64,000 nucleotides of DNA from Qaidamihabitans albus (GCF_016464705.1 NZ_JAEHOB010000017.1:63126-127125), one strand, 5' to 3'; counted from the stretch's first letter, positions 33,581-42,873 are shown. Program-made: numbers and translations. The notes: a model not told the origin generated them from the letters alone.

Positions 33581-34342
33581 TCAACCAGGGCGAAGCACCG
33601 ATCGGACGTAGGCGTCGACCGAGGCCAGGGTCTCCGGCGCCGTCCAAAGCTGCTCGACCCTGAGGTCGTCGGCGGCACGTTGCTCCCCGATCCGCTCGTT
33701 GAACGGCCGGTGGATCTGGTTCTTGGTGTGCGCGAACACGGCGGCCGGGACCGCACCGAGGGCGCGGGCGCGTTCCAGGGCGCCCGGCAGGACCGCGGCC
33801 CCGTCCGCCGCCTCGCTGCCCAGACCGAGGACGACGGCCTCGGTCGCGGGATATGTCCGGGCGCCGAAGGTCAGCTCGGGCAGGATCCGGGAACCGTACG
33901 CGCAGCGCAGGATCTCCAGCGCCACGACAGGGAAGGGCACCCCGACGAGCAGTTCCGTCCAGCCGAAGCGGCCGTGCCCGGCGTGCAGGACCCGCTGATC
34001 GCAGGCGGCGGCGAGCACGGCGCCACCCGCGACCGCGTGGCCGTTGACGGCCGCCACCACCGGGCGCGGGAAGTCGAACAGCGCCAGGAACGCGTCGGAC
34101 AGCGCGGGCAGGAACTCGCGGACGTACGCGGCACCGCCGTCGCGAATCCGGAGCAGGTCCACCCCGGCGGAGAACACGCCGCCGCTGCCGGTCAGCACCA
34201 CCGCTCGGTATCCGGCACCCTCAGCCTCGTCCAGCCGCGTGACGAGTTCCCGGCACAGCTCGGTGTCGAGTGCGTTCGCCTTTCCGTGCTCCAGGCGCAG
34301 GACCGCCACGTCCCCTGCCGGTTCCAGGTGGATCGAAGGCAT
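33581..34342 (-). CDS. Enoyl-CoA hydratase/isomerase family protein
   Basis: 253 aa from ATG 34342. The crotonase fold is recognisable from VLTGSGGVFSAGVDLLRI (oxyanion loop) and AVNGHAVAGGAVLAAACDQR. The second catalytic Glu position in the GWTELLVGVPFP region retains Glu. It is probably a beta-oxidation or amino-acid catabolism hydratase or isomerase. It lies 14 bp downstream of the ABC permease gene on the same strand, although a functional link is unclear. Confidence 0.82.
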   Translation of the reverse strand: MPSIHLEPAGDVAVLRLEHGKANALDTELCRELVTRLDEAEGAGYRAVVLTGSGGVFSAGVDLLRIRDGGAAYVREFLPALSDAFLALFDFPRPVVAAVNGHAVAGGAVLAAACDQRVLHAGHGRFGWTELLVGVPFPVVALEILRCAYGSRILPELTFGARTYPATEAVVLGLGSEAADGAAVLPGALERARALGAVPAAVFAHTKNQIHRPFNERIGEQRAADDLRVEQLWTAPETLASVDAYVRSVLRPG

Positions 34343-34356
34343 CGGCGCTCCCCGGG

Positions 34357-35310
34357 TCAGCTCGTGATGTCCTTGGTGGCGAAGCGCCGGGCCGCGAGCA
34401 GACCGAAGACGGTGCCGTAGAGGATCGCCGACAGCGCGCCGTTGGCGATGTTCGTCCAGTCGACATCGGTCGCGATCAGATCCATCCAGGCGAACGAGAA
34501 GTGCGTCGGCAGGAAGTCGCGCAGATCGCCCAGCGCGGTGATCTGGTCGAGGATCTGCGACACGATCGCCACCAGCACCGCGCCGCCGACCGCGCCGAGC
34601 GGCGCGTCGGTCGACACGCTGAGCAGCAGCGCGAGCCCGGCCACCCAGGCCAGCTGGATCGCGATGAAGCACGTGCCGAGCGCGATCGCGACCAGGCTGC
34701 GGCCGAACGACACCGAATCGCCCGTCGGGCTGATCGCGTCGCCCGCGCCGTACCAGACGACGCCGACGAGCAGCGCCACCAGCGGCAGCACCGCCAGGGT
34801 GAGCATCGACAGCAGGGCCGAGGCGATCGCCTTCTGCCGCAGCACGCGGTGCCGTGGCACCGGGATCGCGAGCAGGTACTTCAGGCTCGACCAGGACGCC
34901 TCGCTGGCGATCGTGTCACCGAAGTACAGCGCGACGATCATCGGCAGCAGGAAGGACCCCGACACGAACATCGCCAGCACCACGAAGTTCGGCGCGCTCG
35001 CCGTGGCCAGGTCGACGAAGCCGCCGGAGCGGCGGTTCGGGTTCGCGTCGCCGATCTCGAAGGCGAGCACCAGGATGAACGGCAGCAGCGCGACGAGCAC
35101 CAGCAGCAGCTGTGTCCGCCTGCGGCGGAGCTGCCTGCGCAGCTCGACCCCCAGCCGCAGTGTCCGGTCCGCACGGTACCCGGCGACGGCACCGTCGGCA
35201 CCGCTCTCCGTGGTCTCCCTGCTGGCCGCGTTGGTCAGCTCGTCGAGCGCAGCCGGGTCCGTGTGCACACCGTGATCGATGTGCGGGTTCTCCTCGGACA
35301 CGTTGCTCAT
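34357..35310 (-). CDS. ABC transporter permease
   Basis: 317 aa with a roughly 65-residue cytoplasmic N-terminus and six predicted membrane segments (first LLLVLVALLPFILVLAFEI, last ILYGTVFGLLAARRF). The stretch TIASEASWSSLKYLLAIPV is typical of ABC-2 permeases (NatB-like). It overlaps the fused ATPase gene upstream by 4 nt (ATGA) and forms its membrane partner. Confidence 0.85.
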   Translation of the reverse strand: MSNVSEENPHIDHGVHTDPAALDELTNAASRETTESGADGAVAGYRADRTLRLGVELRRQLRRRRTQLLLVLVALLPFILVLAFEIGDANPNRRSGGFVDLATASAPNFVVLAMFVSGSFLLPMIVALYFGDTIASEASWSSLKYLLAIPVPRHRVLRQKAIASALLSMLTLAVLPLVALLVGVVWYGAGDAISPTGDSVSFGRSLVAIALGTCFIAIQLAWVAGLALLLSVSTDAPLGAVGGAVLVAIVSQILDQITALGDLRDFLPTHFSFAWMDLIATDVDWTNIANGALSAILYGTVFGLLAARRFATKDITS

Positions 35311-38222
35311 GTGCCCTCACCTTCCCCGACCAGTTGCAGGAACGCGTCCTCCAGCCGCCGCCGCGGCCCGGCCTGTTCCACCGACACCCCGGCGCCGACC
35401 AGCGCGGCGACGGCCCGCGAGCGGGGCAGCCCGTCGAGGTCGGCGTGCACGAGCTGGCCCTCGACGTCCACACCGGACACCCCGCTGACGGCCCGCAGCG
35501 TCTCGGCGGCGACCTCCGGCCGGTCGACCCGGAACGTGGCTTCTCCGCCCGCAGCGGCGATCTCCTGAACCTCGCCCGCCGCGACCAGGCGGCCGCGGTG
35601 CATCACGACCACGTGCGTACAGGTCTGCTCCACCTCGGCGAGCAGGTGGCTGGACACCAGGACGGTGCGGCCGGTCGCCGCATAGCGCCGGAGCACCTCG
35701 CGCATCTGGTGGATCTGCGGCGGGTCGAGCCCGTTGGTCGGCTCGTCGAGCACGAGCAGCTCAGGCAGGCCGAGCATGGCCTGCGCGATCGCGAGCCGCT
35801 GCCGCATGCCCTGGCTGTAGGTGCGCACCTTGCGGTGCACGGCATCGCCGAGCCCGGCGATCTCCAGTGCCTCGGCGAGATGCGCCTTGTCCCACGGCCT
35901 GCCGGTGGCCGCCCAGTACAGCCGCAGGTTCGCCTCGCCGGACAGGTGCGGCAGGAAGCCCGAGCCCTCCACGAACGAGCCGATACGGGACAGTACCGGC
36001 GCGCCCGGCGTCACCCGGTAGCCGAACACCCTGATCTCGCCCGCGGTGGGCGTGATCAGGCCCATCAGCATCCGCAGGGTCGTCGTCTTGCCCGCGCCGT
36101 TCGGGCCGAGCAGCCCGAGCACCTGGCCTGGTTCGACCCGGAAGGACAGGTCGTCCACCGCGGTGAGCCCGCCCGGGTACCGCTTCGTGAGTCCCTCGAT
36201 CACCAGCGGGGTGCCGGCAAGCTCGGTGTCCACCTGGTGCGACCTGCGGCGCCGCAGGCCCGCGACGACTGCGACGGCCAGAGCGGCGGCGAGCGCGCCG
36301 CCGATACCGAGCAGCTGGCCCAGCGGCCAGCCGGAGGCGACCGCGTTGCCCGGCACCAGCGGCACGGCCAGCCGGCCGTCACCGGCGAGGGACACCTGGT
36401 ATGCCGCGGGCTGCCGTGGTGTCTCGTAGCCCTGGTCGGTGGTGCCGACGACGAGCTGGAGCCGGTGCCCGGCCTCGATCGGCCGGACGATGCCCGGCAG
36501 CGTCACGGTGACCTCGGCCGGGGAGCCGTCGGCGGGCAGCGAGGGGATGCGGATGGGCGCGACGGCACTGCCCGGCAGCGTGCGGCTGCCGTCCGGGCTC
36601 ACGTCGTAGAGCTTCGCGAACAACACTGCCCCGGAGTCCGGCACCTCGCCCTCGGTGGCGGCCACCCGGAGCCGTACGCGCGGCGCCCCGGTGACCAGCA
36701 GCTGGGAGCTGACCGGTTCCGAGGCGAACGTCGCGGACTGCCCAGGTGGGTCGATCGTGAACAGGCCGGAAAGGCGCGAGGAGTTGGCGACGACACCGTT
36801 GAGTCCAGGCAGGCCGCTCACCGCGGCGGGAACGCCACCCGGCGGGTTGACGATCGGCTGCTCCGGCCCGCTCAGCGAGACCTGCCTGCGCTCGGTGCTC
36901 CCGGAGCCGAGGCCGGGATAGGCAGGCGCCTGGACCTCGCGCACGGACGGTGCGCCGTTCGTGCGCAGCGCGCCCTGTACCTGGTAGGTGAAGCCGGTGC
37001 CGGGGTCGGTGCCCTCGCCGGTGAGATGGAACTCGAGGAAGTCGGCGATCGTGGAGCGCAGCTGCTCTCCCGGCGCGCCGCCGTCGTGGCCGCCGGTGTA
37101 CCAGATGGTCTTGACGGTGCCACCGGCCTCGGTGATCTGGCGGGCGGTTGCGTCGGACTGGTCGAGCCCGAACAGGGTGTCGTTCTCGCCCTGTACCAGC
37201 AGTGTCGGTGCGGTGATGTCGTCGGTGACCGTCGCGGGGGAGACCCGCTTCAGCAGGTCGACCGTCTCCGGGTTCGCGCGCCCGTCCACCGCGACGTCCG
37301 TGTAGGCCCGGCAGACCTGCTGCGTGAACCGCCCGCACGGGTCGGCGCCGGGGACGGGGGTGTCCGGCTGCCCGGGCGATCCCTGAGCGGCCGCGGACCC
37401 GCCCTGGCCGGTCTCCGTGCCGCTCTCGTCCGGCTCGTCGCCCGGCTCGATCGCCTCCTGCCCAGCGCCCGCCTCCGACGGCAGTCCCGATCCGGCGGAG
37501 AACAGCAGGCCCGCCCAGCCGCTCTTGAAGACGCCGTCCGGGGCGAACGCCCCGGCGGCGGGCGTGTCCGCCTCGATGGATCCCGTGGTGGCGGAGTTGG
37601 GCAGCAGCCCCTGCGCGAGGTCGTTGTAGGTCATCGTGGGAGCGATCGCGTCGACCCGCTCGTCGGTACCGGCGAGCAGCAGCGCGAGCGCGCCGCCGTA
37701 GGACGCGCCGGTGACACCGACCCGCGGGTCGCCGTCACCGTCCTGGAGGACCTCGGGCTGGCGGGCGAGGTAGTCGAGCAGCCGGGCGGCGTCCGCCACC
37801 TCGTAGTCGGGGTCGTTGAGGGCGATCCGGCCCGTGCTGTGGCCGAAGCCGCGCGCCGAGTAGGTCAGCACCACGAACCCGCGCTCGGCCAGCTCGGTGG
37901 CCTGTCCCTCGACACTGGTCTTGCTCCCGCCGAAACCGTGCGGGAGCAGGACCGCAGGAGCGGGTGTCGCCTCCGGCGTGTAGAGCGTGACGTCGAGTTG
38001 CACGCGCTGGGCCGAGCCCGGTGCCGCGGCGACGTCCACCGTCGCCTCCTGGGTGTCGAACGCGGGCGGCTCCTCACCGCCGCGGAACCAGACGATGCCG
38101 GCGGCCAGCACGGCGATCGCGGCGGCCAGCGCCGCCAGGCGCGCGCGGCGGGCACGGGGAAACGGGAGTCGGGGCACGATGCTCACCGTATGGGACGTTT
38201 GCTGAGAGTCGTCCGCGGGCAT
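35307..38222 (-). CDS. Alpha/beta-hydrolase (X-Pro peptidase-like) fused to an ABC ATPase
   Basis: 971 aa from ATG 38222; GTG starts at 38258 or 38186 are also possible and none has a good ribosome site. The layout is: an Arg-rich start and membrane anchor (about 28-46), an extracytoplasmic hydrolase with GVTGASYGGALALLLAG (nucleophile Ser), ENDTLFGLD (acid) and TGGHDGGAPGEQ (base), a CocE/X-Pro-type C-terminal jelly roll, a second membrane helix (LLGIGGALAAALAVAVVAGL), and a cytoplasmic ABC ATPase with GPNGAGKTTT, YSQGMRQRLAIAQ and LLVLDEPTNGLD. An acidic Gly/Ser/Glu-rich insertion sits in the hydrolase. A secreted-side hydrolase tethered to the motor domain suggests cleavage coupled to transport; substrate unknown. 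Confidence 0.85.
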   Translation of the reverse strand: MPADDSQQTSHTVSIVPRLPFPRARRARLAALAAAIAVLAAGIVWFRGGEEPPAFDTQEATVDVAAAPGSAQRVQLDVTLYTPEATPAPAVLLPHGFGGSKTSVEGQATELAERGFVVLTYSARGFGHSTGRIALNDPDYEVADAARLLDYLARQPEVLQDGDGDPRVGVTGASYGGALALLLAGTDERVDAIAPTMTYNDLAQGLLPNSATTGSIEADTPAAGAFAPDGVFKSGWAGLLFSAGSGLPSEAGAGQEAIEPGDEPDESGTETGQGGSAAAQGSPGQPDTPVPGADPCGRFTQQVCRAYTDVAVDGRANPETVDLLKRVSPATVTDDITAPTLLVQGENDTLFGLDQSDATARQITEAGGTVKTIWYTGGHDGGAPGEQLRSTIADFLEFHLTGEGTDPGTGFTYQVQGALRTNGAPSVREVQAPAYPGLGSGSTERRQVSLSGPEQPIVNPPGGVPAAVSGLPGLNGVVANSSRLSGLFTIDPPGQSATFASEPVSSQLLVTGAPRVRLRVAATEGEVPDSGAVLFAKLYDVSPDGSRTLPGSAVAPIRIPSLPADGSPAEVTVTLPGIVRPIEAGHRLQLVVGTTDQGYETPRQPAAYQVSLAGDGRLAVPLVPGNAVASGWPLGQLLGIGGALAAALAVAVVAGLRRRRSHQVDTELAGTPLVIEGLTKRYPGGLTAVDDLSFRVEPGQVLGLLGPNGAGKTTTLRMLMGLITPTAGEIRVFGYRVTPGAPVLSRIGSFVEGSGFLPHLSGEANLRLYWAATGRPWDKAHLAEALEIAGLGDAVHRKVRTYSQGMRQRLAIAQAMLGLPELLVLDEPTNGLDPPQIHQMREVLRRYAATGRTVLVSSHLLAEVEQTCTHVVVMHRGRLVAAGEVQEIAAAGGEATFRVDRPEVAAETLRAVSGVSGVDVEGQLVHADLDGLPRSRAVAALVGAGVSVEQAGPRRRLEDAFLQLVGEGEGT

Positions 38223-38332
38223 CCGGCAGTAAGGAGCAGGTTGCCCGCTGTGACGCACGTTACGCGTGCGGTGCGGTGACGAAGGCGATCATGGCTGGCA
38301 TTCGCGACGGTGAACCGCGAAGATGGAGGAGT

Positions 38333-38432
38333 TGTGGAGGGGAGTATTCCTTCGCGGCGGTGTCGTCAACACGGCTGTCCTCAGTGGCACCCGGCGCCGT
38401 CGGCCGGCGTGCCCGGTGGGAGAGACCTCCGG
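38333..38432 (+). ncRNA. yybP-ykoY (Mn2+) riboswitch candidate
   Basis: Upstream of the TerC gene the hallmarks of this riboswitch class appear in order: GGGGAGTA (38339-38346), a central GTCGTCAACACGG (38362 on), a GC-rich paired stem (CACCCGGCGCCGTCGGCCGG), and GAGAGACCTCCGG (38420-38432). The class binds Mn2+ and is commonly found before TerC/Alx-family genes. About 36 bp follow to the coding start, enough for translational or transcriptional control. Assigned by motif memory, not a covariance search. Confidence 0.75.
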
Positions 38433-38468
38433 TAGTGGCACCTTTCCACCAACCGGAGGTTCAATTCT

Positions 38469-39476
38469 ATGACCGTGCCGTTCTGGCTGTGGCTCGCGAC
38501 GCTCGGGGGCCTGCTCACGCTCATCGCGATCGACCTGGTGATCGTCGACCGCAAGCCGCACCAGGTCTCCACCGGTGAGGCCGCGCGCTGGGTCATCTTC
38601 TACATCTCGTGCGCGATCGTCTTCGGTGCCGGTGTCTGGTACTTCGGCGGGCACGACCCCGGCGTGGAGTTCTTCACCGGTTACATCACCGAGTACTCCC
38701 TTTCGGTCGATAACCTGTTCATCTTCATGGTCATCATGTCGTCGTTCCGGGTGCCGGCCATCCATCAGCACCGGGTCCTGCTGATCGGCATCCTGCTCGC
38801 CCTGGTGATGCGCGGTGCGTTCATCGCGGTCGGCGCGGCGCTCATCGCGAACTTCGTGTGGGTCTTCTTCCTCTTCGGCGCAATCCTCGTGTGGACGGCG
38901 GTCAGCATGGTCCGCGGCAACGACGACCACGAGGAGTACCACGAGAACATCCTGACCCGCTGGGTTCGCAAGATCTTTCCGGTCACCGACGACTACGTCG
39001 GCCACAAGATGCTCGTCAAGCGGGACGGCAAGCGCTGGATCACCCCGATGTTCGTGGTCATCGTGGCCATCGGCAGTGCCGACCTGCTGTTCGCCGTGGA
39101 CTCCATTCCGGCGATCTTCGGCATCACCCAGGACGCCTACCTGGTGTTCACCGCCAACGCGTTCGCACTGATGGGCCTGCGGCAGCTGTACTTCCTGCTC
39201 GGCGGTCTCGTCACGAAGCTCGTCTACCTGTCCTACGGACTCGCGATCATCCTGGGCTTCATCGGTGCGAAGCTGTTCCTGCACGCGCTGCACGAGTACC
39301 ACGTGACGCCCGCCTGGCTGGAGATCAACAACTGGATGTCGCTCGGTGTCATCGTCACGGTGCTGACCGTCACCACGATCGCCAGTCTGGCGAAGTCGAG
39401 GCGGGATCCCGACGCGGTCGGCAAGATCGAGCTTCAGCCGGCCGCTCCCGGCGAGGGCTCGCACGACGAGAAGTAG
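38469..39476 (+). CDS. TerC/Alx-family membrane protein, probable Mn2+ exporter
   Basis: 335 aa, ATG 38469 behind GGAGG (38455-38459). About nine membrane segments, with the two family signatures EYSLSVDNLFIFMVIM and GSADLLFAVDSIPAIFGI, each carrying the conserved Asp that could bind metal. The cytoplasmic loop is charged (GNDDHEEYHENIL). Alx and related TerC proteins export Mn2+, and the preceding Mn2+ riboswitch supports that role here rather than tellurite resistance. Confidence 0.88.
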   Translation: MTVPFWLWLATLGGLLTLIAIDLVIVDRKPHQVSTGEAARWVIFYISCAIVFGAGVWYFGGHDPGVEFFTGYITEYSLSVDNLFIFMVIMSSFRVPAIHQHRVLLIGILLALVMRGAFIAVGAALIANFVWVFFLFGAILVWTAVSMVRGNDDHEEYHENILTRWVRKIFPVTDDYVGHKMLVKRDGKRWITPMFVVIVAIGSADLLFAVDSIPAIFGITQDAYLVFTANAFALMGLRQLYFLLGGLVTKLVYLSYGLAIILGFIGAKLFLHALHEYHVTPAWLEINNWMSLGVIVTVLTVTTIASLAKSRRDPDAVGKIELQPAAPGEGSHDEK

Positions 39477-39519
39477 GTCAGGCCGTTAGGTGAGCTAACA
39501 ATCCGGTAGCGTCGGGACC

Positions 39520-41499
39520 ATGCGTCCTGCCGAGATCGAACTGCTCGCCACCCCGGGCACGCCTGCCCTGCGGGGAGACCTGCTGCTGGTCGCCGTCTCC
39601 CGGCCCGACCTGGCCGCCGACTCCTACCGGAGCACGCTGCGCCGGGTCGAGCCGGGCGGCGACACCCCGTGGACCCACGGAGAGCGTGACTCCTCGCCCG
39701 TCATCTCCCCGGACGGCCGCTGGGTCGCGTTCCTGCGCGCCACCGGTCGCTCCGGCCCGCTCGGCCGGCCGCAACTGCACGTGATGCCCGCGGCGGGCGG
39801 CGAGCCACGCCGCCTGACCGAACTGCCGCTCGGGATGGACGCACCGGTATGGGCGCCCGACTCGCGGCGCGTGGCGTTCACCGCTCGCGTGCCGGAGCCG
39901 GGGCGCTACGGCACCGCCGAGGACGTCGACGGCGCCGTACCCGAGCCGGAGGCGGAGCGGCCCCGCCGGATCACCCGCTACGACTACCTGCTCGACGACG
40001 TGGGCTACCTCCGGGACCGGCCGAAACGGCTGTTCGTGCTCGACGTGCTCGCCGGGCTCGCGGCGGAAACCCCGCTCGATCCCGCGCCGCTGACCGACGG
40101 CGCGGCCGATGTCGCCGGCCCGGCGTGGGCGCCGGGGGGCGACTTCGTGCTCGTGGCCGCCCCGCGCGACTGGGACCGCGCGGAGACGCTTCACCAGGAC
40201 CTCTACGCCGTTGCGGCGGAGGGTGGCGAACCTGTTCTGGCCGTGCGGGCGACCGGGGTGGTTGCCGAGCCGGTGTTCGCCGCGGACGGCACGGTGTTCT
40301 ACTACGGCACCGAGTTCGAGGGCTTCGCCGAGGAGGCCCGAAACACCGGGCTGTGGGCGGCGGCGCTGACCACCGACGGCACGCCCGCGGTGCCGCGCAG
40401 GCTGACCGACACCGAGTCCGTCGACTGCGCGGTCGCGGCGGGCGCACCGGTGCCGTTCGAGGACCGGGTGCTGGTCGTGGTGCGTCACCGCGGTGCCGCC
40501 GAACTGCGGTCGGTGCCACGCGACGGCGACCGGGCGCCGCTGGCGGAGCTGCCGCGGCTCGCCGGCCGCAATGCCGCGGTGCGCGGGTTCGCCGCGGACG
40601 GGGACACCGTCGCGGTGGTGCTGACCGGGCCTGCCGACACAGGCGAGGTGGTACTCGTCGCGCCGGGGGAGGCGCGCACGCTCACGGATCTCTCGGCGCC
40701 GCTGCGGGAAGCCGGTGTCCGCCCGGCCGAGGAGCTGACCACGACGGCGGCCGACGGCTATCCGGTGCACGGCTGGGTGGTGCTGCCCGAAGGCGAGGGC
40801 CCGCATCCGGTGCTGCTCCTGGTGCACGGCGGCCCGTTCGCGCCGTACGAGTGGAGCTTCTTCGACGAGGCGCAGGTGTACGCCTCCGCGGGCTACGCGG
40901 TGGTGCTGGCCAACCCGCGCGGCTCCGCGGGATACGGCGAGCGGCACGGCCGCGCGGTCGTCGGCCGGCTCGGCACCGTCGACGCCGACGACCTGCTGGC
41001 ACTGCTCGACATCGTGCTGGAGCGGTCCGATATGGACGGTGAGCGCGTCGGCGTGATGGGCGGGTCCTACGGTGGGTTCATGACCGGCTGGCTGGCCGCC
41101 CACCACGGGGACCGGTTTCGTGCGGCGTGGAGCGAGCGTGCGGTGAACGCCTGGGACTCGTTCGCCGGCACGTCCGACATCGGCTGGTGGTTCGCCGAGA
41201 GCTACGTGGGCGCGGACCCGGAGGAGCAGCGGCGGCGCAGCCCGCTGAGCTACGCCGACCGCATCCGCATGCCGTTCGCCGTGGTGCACTCGGAACACGA
41301 CTGGCGCTGCCCGATCGAACAGGCGCAGCGGATGTTCGTCGCGCTGAAGAGGAACGGCGTGGACACCGAGATGCTGATCTTCCCGGGGGAGGGGCACGAG
41401 CTGACCCGCTCGGGCAGGCCGCGGCATCGCGTGCAGCGGTTCGGGGCGGTGCTCGACTGGTGGGCCCGCCACCTGCGCCCGGCTGAGGAAACCGGCTAG
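39520..41499 (+). CDS. S9-family peptidase (acylaminoacyl-peptidase/DPP-like)
   Basis: 659 aa. The N-terminal two-thirds is a beta-propeller (repeats such as SPDGRWVAFLRA, APDSRRVAFTAR). The C-terminal alpha/beta-hydrolase (about 400-659) has nucleophile Ser in GVMGGSYGGFMTGWLAAHH, acid in VVHSEHDWRCPIEQAQ and base in FPGEGHELTRSG. No signal peptide is present, so it is likely cytoplasmic, degrading short or N-acylated peptides. It is 43 bp after terC and is followed by palindrome C. Confidence 0.92.
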   Translation: MRPAEIELLATPGTPALRGDLLLVAVSRPDLAADSYRSTLRRVEPGGDTPWTHGERDSSPVISPDGRWVAFLRATGRSGPLGRPQLHVMPAAGGEPRRLTELPLGMDAPVWAPDSRRVAFTARVPEPGRYGTAEDVDGAVPEPEAERPRRITRYDYLLDDVGYLRDRPKRLFVLDVLAGLAAETPLDPAPLTDGAADVAGPAWAPGGDFVLVAAPRDWDRAETLHQDLYAVAAEGGEPVLAVRATGVVAEPVFAADGTVFYYGTEFEGFAEEARNTGLWAAALTTDGTPAVPRRLTDTESVDCAVAAGAPVPFEDRVLVVVRHRGAAELRSVPRDGDRAPLAELPRLAGRNAAVRGFAADGDTVAVVLTGPADTGEVVLVAPGEARTLTDLSAPLREAGVRPAEELTTTAADGYPVHGWVVLPEGEGPHPVLLLVHGGPFAPYEWSFFDEAQVYASAGYAVVLANPRGSAGYGERHGRAVVGRLGTVDADDLLALLDIVLERSDMDGERVGVMGGSYGGFMTGWLAAHHGDRFRAAWSERAVNAWDSFAGTSDIGWWFAESYVGADPEEQRRRSPLSYADRIRMPFAVVHSEHDWRCPIEQAQRMFVALKRNGVDTEMLIFPGEGHELTRSGRPRHRVQRFGAVLDWWARHLRPAEETG

Positions 41500-41504
41500 A
41501 GCCC

Positions 41505-41552
41505 GCTCGTGAGTGCGCACGCGAGTTAGAACCCTGCTCCGCACTCACGAGC
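41505..41552. repeat. Intergenic palindrome family, copy C
   Basis: Arms GCTCGTGAGTGCG and CGCACTCACGAGC (with one unpaired base in the right arm region) around a centre containing ACGCGAGTTAGAACCC. It begins 5 bp after the S9 peptidase stop and separates it from the convergent toxin gene. Confidence 0.75.
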
Positions 41553-41582
41553 GGTGACCTGCGGAAACGCGGCGTCGGGCCG

Positions 41583-42245
41583 CTAGTTCAGCAGCACGTA
41601 GTTGAGCTCCTCGCAGACACGGGTCAGCGGCACGTCCAGGCCAGGATGGTCGAGGGAGAGCAGGACGTCCGGCGCCGAAGGCAGGGCGGCGCCGGACGGC
41701 GGGTCCCACAGGCAGATCGCCGGTGCGCCGGAGTCCATCGACGAGCGGTACCAGATGCCGTCCAGATCACCGAAGGCGGAGCGGATGGCACGAGCCCAGG
41801 CCTGGGTGATTCTCTTGGGGCCGCTGGAGATCTCCTGCGAGGCGCCGACCCGCGTGGGCCAGAGCCCGGACAGGTCGAGCAGCCGCAGGGTGCGGGAAGG
41901 GCGCACCACGACCAGGTGAGGTCCTCGGGTCTTGCGGTCCACGATCGACGTCGTCTGGAACACCTCGGCCACACTGGTGCGCACCGACAACCCGAAGTAG
42001 AGCACCCCGTTGCGCGGATCGGTCACCGGCTTGCCGTCGCCACCGCGACGGGGTGCCTGGGGGTCGAACCGGCCGTGCGGCAGCGGCCCGGTGTAGCGGA
42101 AGGTGTTCCACTGCTGGGGGTGGTTGCCGCGCGCGGTGAAGATCCGCACGAGGCGGGTCCCCGGATGTACCGCGACGATGTCCTCGGTGCGGTTCAGCTC
42201 GTTGACCAGGACCGACCGTGCGGGCGGCAGAGGAAGCCGTGCCAT
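41583..42245 (-). CDS. RES-domain toxin, probable NAD-degrading enzyme
   Basis: 220 aa. The RES fold is visible: RLVRIFTARGNHPQQWNTF (first conserved Arg), GRFDP, GVLYFGLSVRTSVAEVFQ (conserved Tyr/Ser/Glu region), and DGIWYRSS near the C-terminus. RES toxins such as MbcT of M. tuberculosis break down NAD+ by phosphorolysis or hydrolysis and are neutralised by a DUF2384/Xre antitoxin. The preceding gene is such an antitoxin, 37 bp upstream on the same strand. Confidence 0.85.
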   Translation of the reverse strand: MARLPLPPARSVLVNELNRTEDIVAVHPGTRLVRIFTARGNHPQQWNTFRYTGPLPHGRFDPQAPRRGGDGKPVTDPRNGVLYFGLSVRTSVAEVFQTTSIVDRKTRGPHLVVVRPSRTLRLLDLSGLWPTRVGASQEISSGPKRITQAWARAIRSAFGDLDGIWYRSSMDSGAPAICLWDPPSGAALPSAPDVLLSLDHPGLDVPLTRVCEELNYVLLN

Positions 42246-42282
42246 GCAGCGTGACTAACCGTTCGTCGATCTCTTTCGTGGG

Positions 42283-42873
42283 TCAGGCCGGGGTGCCGAG
42301 CGTGGTCGCGACCTGCGCGACGAGTTCGGGGTCCCCGCCAGCCAGCAACCACTGCCGCGGGGTGGCCGGCTTGCCGTTGATCACGAGATCGGTCTGTGGC
42401 GTGCTCATGAATGCCGCCACCACGAGCGCGGGTTGGTCGTCCGGCACGGCGCGCAGGACGACGTCGAGGCCCGGTAGCACGCTGCTGGAGGTGAACTGCC
42501 ACGCCGGAAGCCGCCAGCCGCCCTGGTCCTTCCACCCGGTGAGCCGGCGTTCCTTGAGGCGGTGCCGGATCCGGCTGTCGTCGACGCCGAGCCTGCGCGC
42601 GGCGTCCGACACGGTGAGCGCCGAGTCGGCGAACACGGCCTGCTCGGCGACGGTCCGCACCCGGTAGTCACGGTCGCCTTCGTCCTGCGGCGACAGGTCG
42701 AGGCCCACGTCTGCCAGCGCGGCGCGCTGGTCCGGGGAGAAGTAGTGTGACGGGTCGGGACTCGGCGGGGAGAGCCGGCGCGCCGCGTCCTCGACCAAGG
42801 CCAGGAACTCCGATGTGCTGGCGTTGAGCCCGGCCCGTGCCAGTACATCCTTCAGCGCGACAGTCATGCGCAT
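42283..42873 (-). CDS. Antitoxin with C-terminal Xre/MbcA/ParS toxin-binding domain
   Basis: 196 aa from ATG 42873 (ATG 42867 also possible). A helix-turn-helix lies at about 95-125 (LTVSDAARRLGVDDSRIRHRL). The C-terminal segment (DLVINGKPATPRQWLLAGGD, then PELVAQVATTL) is the DUF2384-type domain that covers the RES active site. The antitoxin is longer than MbcA. The pair is expected to autoregulate from the 200-bp region upstream. Confidence 0.82.
   Translation of the reverse strand: MRMTVALKDVLARAGLNASTSEFLALVEDAARRLSPPSPDPSHYFSPDQRAALADVGLDLSPQDEGDRDYRVRTVAEQAVFADSALTVSDAARRLGVDDSRIRHRLKERRLTGWKDQGGWRLPAWQFTSSSVLPGLDVVLRAVPDDQPALVVAAFMSTPQTDLVINGKPATPRQWLLAGGDPELVAQVATTLGTPA

Noticed and set aside
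35112-38279. 1055-codon plus-strand frame opposite the hydrolase-ABC fusion
   Set aside because: Antisense shadow, Arg/Gly/Asp-rich; the minus strand carries clear ABC and hydrolase motifs.
38469-39476. Tellurite resistance operon
   Set aside because: Only a TerC homologue is present, without TerA, TerB or TerD; the Mn2+ riboswitch fits manganese export better.
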